From: CAVPXC01 sp963709505
Lineage (GTDB): Bacteria; Chloroflexota; Anaerolineae; JAAEKA01
Assembly: GCA_963709505.1 (NCBI GenBank)
Contig: CAVPXC010000005.1
Location: 279,218-343,217 of the forward strand
DNA length: 64,000 bases
Direction of reading: 5' to 3'
The notes under the pieces are model-generated. The model ran no database searches and had not been told where the DNA came from. It saw nothing but the letters and a program-made list of their open reading frames with translations. Position numbers and translations under genes: made by a program. Below are positions 57,169 through 64,000 of the stretch, piece by piece (position 1 is the stretch's first letter; each line of letters opens with the position of its first letter).

Positions 57169-58268
57169 TTACGATCCCGAGACCTGCGCCTCCGCGATGT
57201 ACTGCTCTCGCAGAACGTCGATAACAATCCTTTCGCCGGAGTCCGGGTCCACAACGTACCAGTGTTCCCAGCCATTGCACGGCGCTTGCTTGATCTCGCG
57301 TCCAACCTGGTGGATCGACCCGGTACCGCCGGCGTACGCCAAAGATCCGTTGGCCAGGACAGTGGCGGCGAGGTCGCCCGTCCTGCCAAAATAGAGCGTT
57401 TGGCCAGGCTGGATCAACCCGCTTTCCACCAGTAAACCAAAGGGTACCCGCTGGCGGTTGCGCTTCGTGTGCTGGACAAACACCTCTTCCGAAAAGGGCG
57501 TTGGCTGGATGGCGTCCAGGCGCTGGCGGGCGACGCTCACGTAGCCTGGGTCGCGCTCGATGCCGATCCAGTGCCGGTGCAGCTTCTTGGCCACCGCGCC
57601 CGTGGTACCGCTGCCAAAAAAGGGGTCCAGCACCACATCACCCGGATTGGAGCTGGACAAAATGACCCGATACAGCAGCGCTTCAGGCTTCTGGGTCGAA
57701 TGCGCCTTCGAGCCATTGACCTTGACCCGCTCCTTGCCGGTGCAAAGCGGCAGGTCCCAATCGCTGCGCATCTGCAAATCATCGTTGAGCGATTTCATGG
57801 CCTGGTGGTTGAAGGTGTAACGGCCGCCCTTGATCTTCTGCGCCCAGATCAAGGTTTCGTGCGCCTGGGTGAAACGAACGCCGCGGAAATTAGGCATCGC
57901 GTTCGACTTGATCCAGGCAATCTCGTTCAGAATCAAAATCCAAGGTCCATCATGATCGTGCCGACGCGATGGATGTTGTGGTATGAGCCGATCACCCAAA
58001 GCGTGCCTGTGTCCTTGAGTAGACGTCGACAGCCCGTGAGCCAGGCGCGCGTGAAGGCGTCGTATTCCTCGAAGCTGTCGAAACGATCCCAGTCGTCGTC
58101 GACCGCGTCGACAAGGGTCATGTTCGGCCGCCACAGATCCTGCGAAAGCTGCAAGTTGTACGGAGGATCGGCGAAAATGAGGTCCACCGACTTCTCCGGA
58201 AGCGAAGCCATGACCTCGATGCAGTCGCCTTGGATAATTTGATCAACAACTCGTATGGGTTCAGCCAT
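57169..58268 (-). CDS. CcrM-like beta-class DNA methyltransferase with RAMA-like end, frameshifted
   Basis: About 366 residues. The order is motif IV first (FADPPYNLQL) and AdoMet-binding motif I late (DPFFGSGTTGAVAKKL), which defines the beta class. The inserts (NEIAWIKSNAMPNFRGVRFT, QKPEALLYRVI) resemble M.HinfI/CcrM, so a GANTC adenine target is possible. The C-terminal 100 residues (VPFGLLVESGLIQPGQTLYF onward) resemble the RAMA domain. No restriction gene is adjacent, so it may be an orphan regulatory enzyme. The frame breaks near 57945 (MMDLGF then ILNEIAW). ATG 58268 is used. Confidence 0.85.
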
Positions 58269-58305
58269 CGCATCGATCGATCCATTCAAATTCCGGTTTC
58301 CCGGC

Positions 58306-58385
58306 CTCCGGCATTCGTTGTCCGCATTCGTTGTGATATTGCGGACGGCGAATATCACAACGAATGGCGGACAACGAATGCCGGA
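58306..58385. repeat. Long near-perfect palindrome upstream of methyltransferase
   Basis: 35-base arms (58306-58340 and 58351-58385) differ by one extra G, with a 10-base loop. Each arm repeats CATTCGTTGT twice about 12 bases apart. Confidence 0.9.
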
Positions 58386-58402
58386 GCGGCAAGCAACTAC
58401 TT

Positions 58403-59230
58403 CTAGGTCAATGCAGTGCCGTCTGCAGCTGGCGAATACAGACGAGCACCCGCGCCTCGCGGCTGCGGGCGGCTGCCGGGTTGGCCGACGGCCAGGATGC
58501 AGTGACGCAGCTCGACAGCCAGCCCGGCCGGGAAGTCGGGCCGATGGCTGAGGCGCTCGGTCAGCAGCTGGTCGCTCAGGGCCGGCACGCCCAGCCAGGC
58601 CACGGCTTTGGCGCCGTTGCCGCCCGGCACCGCCTGGACCGCGCCGATGTCATGCAACAAAATGGCCGCCAGCAACAGGTCAGCGTCTAGCTCAGGACTC
58701 ACCTGCGACAGCGGCGCGGCGAGCTCGACAAGCTCCGCCGTGCGGGCCAACAGCTCACCTGGCCGTTCGGGCGGCGCCAGGCTCAGGACGGCGAGCAGAT
58801 CACTGTCTTCGAAGACACTCGCAAGCAGATCGTGCAACGGTGGCTGGCTGACCCGGCCAATCGCGCCGTGAATCATCCGCAGAGCCTCGGCGACATCGGC
58901 AACCGGTGGGCCAAGTAGCTCGGCCATGCCCGACAAGAGCTCGCCCGCCGGCTCCAGGCTGTCGATCCGCAGGCGAATGCGGTCCTGATACAGCTTCGCC
59001 CGGCCTTCGACCCGCACGACTTCGCCAGGACTGAGCCAGCCGGCGACCTCTTCGGCGCCCTGCCAGAGCCGCGCCTCTGCCTGTCCCGTGCGATCGGCCA
59101 GCAACAAGTGCATGTACTGGCCTTTGCTCTCATCCCGATACGGTGCAAGCCGGGCCTCGACAACCCGAAAGATGTCGCTCACCGGGTCATCGGGCTTGAG
59201 ATCGGCGATATAGGTTCGTTTCATGCTCAC
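58403..59230 (-). CDS. OB-fold/degenerate HD-domain protein, YhaM-like
   Basis: A 275-residue protein. An N-terminal OB-fold (about 1-95, MKRTYIADLKPDDPVSDIF, YMHLLLADRTGQAEARLW) resembles YhaM-type 3'-5' exoribonucleases. The C-terminal HD-like domain keeps LLLAAILLHDIGA but lacks clear first histidines. The ending is uncertain: shifting frame after HCILAVG gives AARSREARVLVCIRQLQTALH with a stop at about 58411. It may be catalytically weak or a regulatory relative. Confidence 0.65.
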   Translation of the reverse strand: MSMKRTYIADLKPDDPVSDIFRVVEARLAPYRDESKGQYMHLLLADRTGQAEARLWQGAEEVAGWLSPGEVVRVEGRAKLYQDRIRLRIDSLEPAGELLSGMAELLGPPVADVAEALRMIHGAIGRVSQPPLHDLLASVFEDSDLLAVLSLAPPERPGELLARTAELVELAAPLSQVSPELDADLLLAAILLHDIGAVQAVPGGNGAKAVAWLGVPALSDQLLTERLSHRPDFPAGLAVELRHCILAVGQPGSRPQPRGAGARLYSPAADGTALT

Positions 59231-59320
59231 CCCCTCTCAGTGAGCAGTGAACAGTGAACAGTGAACAGTAATCACTCGAATAGCACCCGACAGTTTTGTA
59301 AGCGTCGGTCAATGGGGAAC

Positions 59321-59432
59321 GGTCCCGGAGGGTGTAGGTCCTGGCGGCGACTCTCGATCACTGGGAGTTGCGAATGCCCATGCCACTATCGAGTTAAGCG
59401 CCGCCAGACCCTACTCGACCCACGCTCATGAA
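59321..59432. repeat. Inverted-repeat element, copy 2
   Basis: The same ends as 41799-41895 on the opposite strand (TAGGTCCTGGCGGCG ... CGCCGCCAGACCCTACTCGA) with a different interior, which contains its own CTCGATCACTG/CACTATCGAG pairing. Confidence 0.65.
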
Positions 59433-59467
59433 ATACCGCACCAAAAGTGTCAGGTAGCTAGATCACT

Positions 59468-59586
59468 CTACACTGTTTACTGTTTACTGTTTACTGTTTA
59501 CTGCTTACTGCTTACTGTTTACTGCTTACTGCTTACTGTTTACTGTTTACTGTTTACTGTTTACTGTTTACTGTTCACTGTTCACT
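59468..59586. repeat. CTGTTTA heptamer array
   Basis: About 17 tandem units of TTTACTG/CTTACTG/TTCACTG, period 7, running to the glnS stop codon. Complementary GAACAGT units lie at 59241-59269. Confidence 0.9.
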
Positions 59587-61276
59587 GACTCTTCTGCTTC
59601 CCCTGCGCCTTCACCCATGCATCCTTGAGCGTGACCGTGCGGTTGAAAACCGGCCTGCCGGCTGACGAGTCGGGATCGGTGCAGAAGTAGCCCATACGCT
59701 CGAACTGGAAACGATCGCCGGGCTGGGCGGTTGCCAGGCTGGGCTCGAGCTTGGCGCCGGTCAACACCTCGAGGGAGTTCGGGTTCAGGTTGCTCAGGGC
59801 GTCCTGGCCCTCCTCCACCTCGTTGGGGTCGGGCTTGGTGAACAGGGTGTCGTACAACCGCACCTCGGCATCGACGGCGTGCTCGGCCGAGACCCAGTGA
59901 AGCGTCGCCTTGACCTTGCGTCCGTCAGGCGCGTCGCCGCCGCGCGTGGCGGGATCGTACGTGCAATGAAGCTCGACGATGTTGCCTTGCTCGTCTTTGA
60001 TCACCTGTTCGCAGCGGATGAAATAGGCATAGCGCAGCCGCACCTCGCGGCCGGGCGCCAGGCGGAAGAAGTCCTTGGGCGGGTTCTCCATGAAATCCTC
60101 TTGCTCGACGAAGAGAACGCGGGAGAAGGGCACGCGACGCGTGCCCGCGCCGGGATCCTCCGGGTTGTTGACCGCCTCAAGCTCCTCGGTCTGGCCCTCG
60201 GGGTAGTTGGTCAGGACCACCTTGAGCGGCCTGAGAACGCCCATCCGGCGCAGCGAGCGCTTGTTGAGATCCTGGCGAACGCAGTACTCCAGCAGCTGCA
60301 GATCCACCATGCTGTCGTTCTTGGCCACGCCGATGCGGTCGGCGAAGTCCCACAGCGCCTCGGGGGTGTATCCTCGCCGCCGCAGGCCGGAGAGGGTCGG
60401 CATGCGCGGGTCATCCCAGCCGCGCACGTGGCCTTCGTTGACCAGTTTGAGCAGCTTGCGTTTGCTCAGCACGGTGTAGGTCAAATTCAGCCGGGCGAAC
60501 TCGATCTGCTGCGGGTGATAGAGCCCCAGCTCGTCGATGAACCAATCGTACAGCGGACGATGGTCCGAGAACTCCAGCGTGCAGATCGAGTGGGTGATAC
60601 CCTCGATCGAGTCCGACTGGCCATGGGCCCAGTCGTACATCGGGTAGATGCACCAGGTGTCGCCCGTGCGATGATGGCTGGCGTGCAGGATGCGATACAA
60701 GACGGGATCCCGCATGTTCATATTGCCGGAGGCCATGTCGATCTTGGCGCGCAGCACGCAGGCGCCGTCGGGCAGGTCGCCGCGCCGCATCTGCTCGAAG
60801 AGATCCAGGTTCTCCTCGACCGAACGGTTGCGATAGGGGCTGTCCTTGCCGGGCTCGGTCAAGCTGCCGCGATAGGCACGGATCTCATCGGCGCTGAGGT
60901 GGTCGACGTAGGCCTTGCCTTTCTTGATCAACTCGACGGCCCATTCGTAGAGCGACTGGAAGTAGTCGGAGGCATAGAAAAGCCGGTCCTCCCAGTCCGC
61001 GCCCAGCCAGCGCACGTCTGCGGTGATCGAGTTGACGAATTCCTGTTCTTCTTTGGTGGGGTTCGTATCGTCGAAGCGCAGGTTGAACTTGCCGCCATAG
61101 CGCTTGGCCAGGCCGTAGTTGAGCGCGATCGACTTGGCGTGGCCAATGTGCAGGTAGCCGTTGGGCTCCGGTGGAAAACGCGTGTGCACCCGGCCGGCAA
61201 AGCGGCCGCTTTGATTGTGTTCGTCGACGATGTCGGTAATAAAATTGCCTTGTGCGATAGATTCTGCTTCTGCCAT
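59582..61276 (-). CDS. glnS: Glutaminyl-tRNA synthetase
   Basis: A 564-residue class I synthetase. It has HIGH (PPEPNGYLHIGHAKSIALNYG), the RFDDTNPTKEEQEFV segment, TCIYPMYDWAHGQSDSIEG-type tRNA/Gln pocket, and the KMSKS-type loop TVLSKRKLLKLV. The C-terminal two-barrel anticodon-binding domain (DFFRLAPGREVRLRYAYFI) follows. Its presence means direct Gln-tRNA charging rather than reliance on GatCAB alone. ATG 61276 is used; an upstream extension is not family-like. The gene is intact. Confidence 0.95.
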   Translation of the reverse strand: MAEAESIAQGNFITDIVDEHNQSGRFAGRVHTRFPPEPNGYLHIGHAKSIALNYGLAKRYGGKFNLRFDDTNPTKEEQEFVNSITADVRWLGADWEDRLFYASDYFQSLYEWAVELIKKGKAYVDHLSADEIRAYRGSLTEPGKDSPYRNRSVEENLDLFEQMRRGDLPDGACVLRAKIDMASGNMNMRDPVLYRILHASHHRTGDTWCIYPMYDWAHGQSDSIEGITHSICTLEFSDHRPLYDWFIDELGLYHPQQIEFARLNLTYTVLSKRKLLKLVNEGHVRGWDDPRMPTLSGLRRRGYTPEALWDFADRIGVAKNDSMVDLQLLEYCVRQDLNKRSLRRMGVLRPLKVVLTNYPEGQTEELEAVNNPEDPGAGTRRVPFSRVLFVEQEDFMENPPKDFFRLAPGREVRLRYAYFIRCEQVIKDEQGNIVELHCTYDPATRGGDAPDGRKVKATLHWVSAEHAVDAEVRLYDTLFTKPDPNEVEEGQDALSNLNPNSLEVLTGAKLEPSLATAQPGDRFQFERMGYFCTDPDSSAGRPVFNRTVTLKDAWVKAQGKQKSQ

Positions 61277-61496
61277 TTGAATGCCTATGCCTTGGGTGAA
61301 GTATTCTTGTCTGAAACGCGTCTCGAGCGCAGCAGCGAGCATTCTAGCACAGGTTAGCCGTCTGTGCCAGACTAACCGCCGGCTCTGCGTGCTTCCCTGA
61401 CTTAGCCGTCGAAGCATCGGTCGCTAGCACAGACTTGTCCTGAGGTACGAAGGCAGCGTTCTGTACCTCTGTAAGGTCACGTCGTGGGGCCTCCCT

Positions 61497-61506
61497 ATGG
61501 TATAAT
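61497..61506 (+). promoter_or_regulatory. Extended -10, possibly leaderless start
   Basis: TGG-TATAAT lies only 6 bases before GTG 61513, so transcription would begin at or next to the start codon. No ribosome-binding site is visible between them. Confidence 0.5.
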
Positions 61507-61512
61507 GTTGCC

Positions 61513-62516
61513 GTGTCTCTTACCCGACGGTTGGTAGTCTCGTCGATACTTTGTCTGACGGTGAGCATGTTGGCGGCCTGTGGCCAGGTGATTACCCGCC
61601 CGACAGCGGCGCCGAAGCCGACAGCGACGTCCACGGTGCCTGTTTCGCGCCCACGCTCACGCTAACCGCCACGATCGACACGTACAGGCCGGCGCCATCG
61701 GCCACGGCAACCGCCACGCCCGAGCCGATCCTCTACCGCGTCGAGCCGGGCGACACGCTGGATCTGATTGTGGCCCGCTACGGCGTGCCAAAAAGCGTGC
61801 TGCGCGAGTAAACGGCATCGAAAACGAACTCGCCTTGCAGGTCGACCAGGAGCTGATCATCCCGGTGGCGGGCTGGGGCGGCCCGGCCGAGCCGACGCCC
61901 ACAGTCACGCCCACGCCGCTGCCGGTGGCGATAGAAAACGTCTATTTTCAGCCCAGCCCCCTGGGCGAGCTGGCCATCCTGGGCGAGCTGCACAACCTCA
62001 GTGCGACCGACCTGGAGCGGGTGCTCGTGCAAATCACCCTGTTCGACGCAGCGGACCGTCCCTTGGCCAGCCAGACAGCCACGATGGCCGTGGATGCGCT
62101 GGCGCCGGACCAGCGGGCGCCGTTCGCCTTGCTCTTTACCGAGGCGCCGCAGCGTTATGCCTCGTACCAGGCGACGGTGTTGTCGGCTGAGCCGGCCTAC
62201 GTCGGCTCGCTGCAGCGCGAGTTAGAGCCGCAGAACGTACCCGGAGTCCGCCGGAGAAGGCATGGTGCGGTTGACCGGGCGCATCCGCAACACCGGCGCT
62301 GAGGAAGCAGTTGACGTGTACGTGGTAGCCACCCTGTACGATCCGCTCGGCCGGGTCGTCGGCATGCGGCGGGTGACGCTCGATCCCGGCACGGTGGCCA
62401 AAGGCGGCGGCGAGGCCGATTTTGCGGTCGAGATCGTGCCGGCCGGCCCGGTCGTCACCTATACGATCCAGGCGCAAGGGCGCAGGGTATCGGCGGCCCC
62501 GGCAGACGGCGGATAG
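61513..62516 (+). CDS. LysM lipoprotein with FxLYD-like domains, three frame breaks
   Basis: GTG 61513 opens a signal sequence with lipobox LAAC and a Thr/Pro linker. After a frame change near 61655 comes a LysM domain (YRVEPGDTLDLIVARYGVPK; after a missing base near 61812, NGIENELALQVDQELIIPV). Then a Pro/Thr linker and two FxLYD-like beta domains follow (LGELHNLSATDLERVLVQIT and, after a change near 62250, LTGRIRNTGAEEAVDVYVVA). LysM binds peptidoglycan, so it is probably an envelope protein. Each break is repaired by one base. Confidence 0.65.
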
Positions 62517-62544
62517 AAGGGTCTAGGAAAGGAAGGCGAGAACT

Positions 62545-63277
62545 GTGACGGAGCACTTATCAGGGCGAATAATCTTTCTTGGGCCTGGTGCGCGTCTTGC
62601 TGCACTTGCTAACCCGTTTCGAGGTGCGCGGTACTGAAAAGTTTCCGAAAACGGGGACGGCGCTGTTCGTCATGAACCACCTACACTGGAGCGATCCGGT
62701 GATCGGCATGGCGATCGTATCGCGGCCGGCCTACACGTTTGTGGCCGACAAATGGGAACATCGCGGGGTGCTGGGGTTCCTGATGCAATTCACCCGGCAG
62801 GTCATCTTCGTGGCGCGCGGCAAGGCGGACCGCAAGGCGATCAGCCGGGCCATCGAGGTTCTGAAACAAGGGTACATGCTGGCCATTGCGCCTGAGGGGA
62901 CGCGCAGCAAGACAGGGGCGTTGCAGGAGGCGCATGAGGGGCCGGCCTATCTGGCCTCGCGCACGGGCGCGATGATCGTTCCGGTTGGAGCCTACGGGCA
63001 GGAGAAGACCGAAGCGCGCTGGAAACGGCTGCGCCGGCCGCACATCGTGGTTACCATCGGCGATCCATTTGTGTTGCCCGGCACCCCTAACAAAGCCAAG
63101 GGTCAACAGTTGATCGCCTACACGGACGAGATCATGCAGCACATTGCGGCGCTGCTGCCTGAGGCGTATCGCGGGGTATACACGGAAGGAAGTCCACCCG
63201 CGGAAGCGAGCGAGCCTTCAGCGGCGCCAAATAGGGTCGAAGACAGGGCGATGGCCGCCGGGTTGACGGGGTCATGA
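62545..63277 (+). CDS. plsC: 1-acyl-sn-glycerol-3-phosphate acyltransferase
   Basis: Membrane-associated acyltransferase of phospholipid synthesis. Motif I is NHLHWSDP, the substrate segment FVARGKADRK, and motif III APEGTRSKTGALQ with VPVGAYG. The open frame begins at TTG 62579. However, GTG 62545 with GGAAGGCGAG before it gives VTEHLSGRIIFLG, a fitting start that joins the main frame after a one-base change near 62575. The C-terminal 30 residues are poorly conserved. Confidence 0.85.
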
Positions 63278-63296
63278 GCTCCGTGCTGGCTGGCGG

Positions 63297-63384
63297 ACAG
63301 ACCTCCGAGGTCTCGGAAGACCTCGGAGGGCTTTCGCTCTGTGTGGCGGAAAGACCTCCGAGGTCTCGGAAGACCTCCGAGGTC
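63297..63384. repeat. GACCTCCGAGGTC palindromic repeats
   Basis: GACCTCCGAGGTCTCGGAAGACC occurs at about 63300 and 63353, each part being self-complementary (GACCTCCGAGGTC). They lie between the convergent plsC and ksgA genes and may also terminate transcription. Confidence 0.8.
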
Positions 63385-64000
63385 AGAGCAAGACCCACTC
63401 GGCCAGGGTGAGCGTCTCGGCCCGACGTTCGGGGGCGATGCCGGCGGCTTGCAGCGCCGCTTCGACCCGGTCAGACGGCATGCTCAGGCCCGATTTCAGC
63501 GAGTTGCGGAGCTGCTTGCGGCGCTGGCCGAAGCCGGCGCGCACGACTTCAAAGAAAACGTCTTCGGAGGGAAATTCCACGGGGGGATGTTGCCACGGAC
63601 GCAGCCGCAGGATGGCCGAATCGACCTTGGGCGGCGGATAGAACGCGCCGGCCGGGATGCGCGCCACGATCTCGGGCTGGGCAAAGAGCTGCACGCTGAC
63701 GGCCAGCAGGCTCATCTCCGGCGGCTTGGCGATGATGCGCTGGGCCACCTCGCGCTGCACGGTGAGCACGATCAATTCGGGACGGACGGACGCGGAGAGC
63801 AGGTGGCGGATGGCGGCGGAGGTGATGTAGTAGGGGAGGTTGGCGACGACTTTGAATTGTGAATTGTGAATTGTGAATTGTGAATTGTCAATGCCATCCA
63901 GAGTCGCTGTTTCTGCCGGATAGGCGATGAGGGAGAGCAATTGGACGAGGTCGAGCTGGAGGATGTCGCCTTGGACGATGGTGACATTCGGGTAGGGTGA
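63383..64000 (-). CDS. ksgA: 16S rRNA dimethyladenosine transferase, 5' end outside window
   Basis: Only the C-terminal 205 residues are present; the gene continues beyond 64000. It methylates two adenosines near the 3' end of 16S rRNA. Motif IV NLPYYITSAAIRHLL, the segment QREVAQRIIAKPPEMSLLAV, and VRAGFGQRRKQLRNSLK are diagnostic. Between DILQLDLVQLLSLIA and NLPYY an unusual DNSQFTIHNSQFK segment is encoded by a GAATTGT heptamer array. It stays in frame and lengthens the loop before the active site. Confidence 0.9.
   Translation of the reverse strand, partial: SPYPNVTIVQGDILQLDLVQLLSLIAYPAETATLDGIDNSQFTIHNSQFKVVANLPYYITSAAIRHLLSASVRPELIVLTVQREVAQRIIAKPPEMSLLAVSVQLFAQPEIVARIPAGAFYPPPKVDSAILRLRPWQHPPVEFPSEDVFFEVVRAGFGQRRKQLRNSLKSGLSMPSDRVEAALQAAGIAPERRAETLTLAEWVLL
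63852..63892. repeat. GAATTGT heptamer array inside ksgA
   Basis: TTGTGAATTGTGAATTGTGAA units of period 7 followed by TCAATGCC, as at 32166-32211. About six units (42 bases) keep the reading frame. Confidence 0.85.

Noticed and set aside
59879..61357. 492-codon plus-strand frame opposite glnS
   Set aside because: Complete antisense overlap with a clearly recognised synthetase; typical high-GC shadow.

Overview
The window (about 60% GC) reads as a chromosomal segment of a Chloroflexota bacterium, probably Anaerolineae-like. This is an inference from content, not a database result. The grounds are lipoproteins with Thr/Pro-rich linkers, a CCA-adding enzyme fused to DHH and CBS domains, paired Yip1-like membrane proteins, a single-polypeptide cobaltochelatase, long RHS and beta-helix secreted proteins, and many short dispersed repeats. 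No rRNA, tRNA, CRISPR array, transposase or phage gene was recognised.

Layout. 0-9.5 kb: SH3 lipoprotein, GT39-like glycosyltransferase, coiled-coil protein, CCA/DHH/CBS enzyme, two Yip1-like proteins. 9.6-17.2 kb: histidine kinase and response regulator, MoxR ATPase, DUF58 and CBS proteins, ftsY, and prfB with its programmed frameshift. 17.3-23 kb: secreted beta-helix protein, lipoprotein, recA. 23.3-27.9 kb: a tight run of Crp/Fnr regulator, PyrK-like and degenerate PyrD-like proteins, MFS-like carrier and dtd, then an unknown gene. 28-30.1 kb: a compact astacin-protease operon with a duplicated C-terminal module, a small acidic protein and a YscW/YbaY-like protein. 30.2-37.4 kb: broken TPR gene, MazG-like NTPase, EamA transporter, cobaltochelatase, a protease pseudogene and a lipoprotein hydrolase. 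37.5-38 kb: a minisatellite ending in a perfect hairpin. 38.1-41.8 kb: multiheme cytochrome with dockerin, then a GNAT acyltransferase and an NSAR/OSBS-type enolase-superfamily enzyme. 41.9-47.3 kb: a large RHS gene whose C-terminal tail is about half tryptophan. 47.7-53.2 kb: C1/corrinoid block (reductive activase, corrinoid protein, homocysteine-methyltransferase-like protein, FdhD). 53.2-64 kb: DinB-like protein, nitrilase-fold pseudoenzyme, gltX, CcrM-like methyltransferase, OB/HD protein, glnS, LysM lipoprotein, plsC and partial ksgA.

Two things cut across the window. First, many otherwise conserved genes carry single-base frame breaks, several in homopolymers, while others (recA, ftsY, moxR, dtd, fdhD, glnS) are intact. 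This looks partly like residual assembly indels, and partly like real decay and two candidate recoding sites (prfB, and cobaltochelatase at an A7 run). Second, non-coding DNA is crowded with repeats: heptanucleotide tandem arrays of several unrelated units, often as inverted pairs and sometimes inside genes; hairpins built on GGACCTTTC; and longer palindromic elements.

The strongest candidates for something undescribed are the tryptophan tail at the usual toxin position of an RHS protein, the astacin operon, and the heptamer-repeat system.
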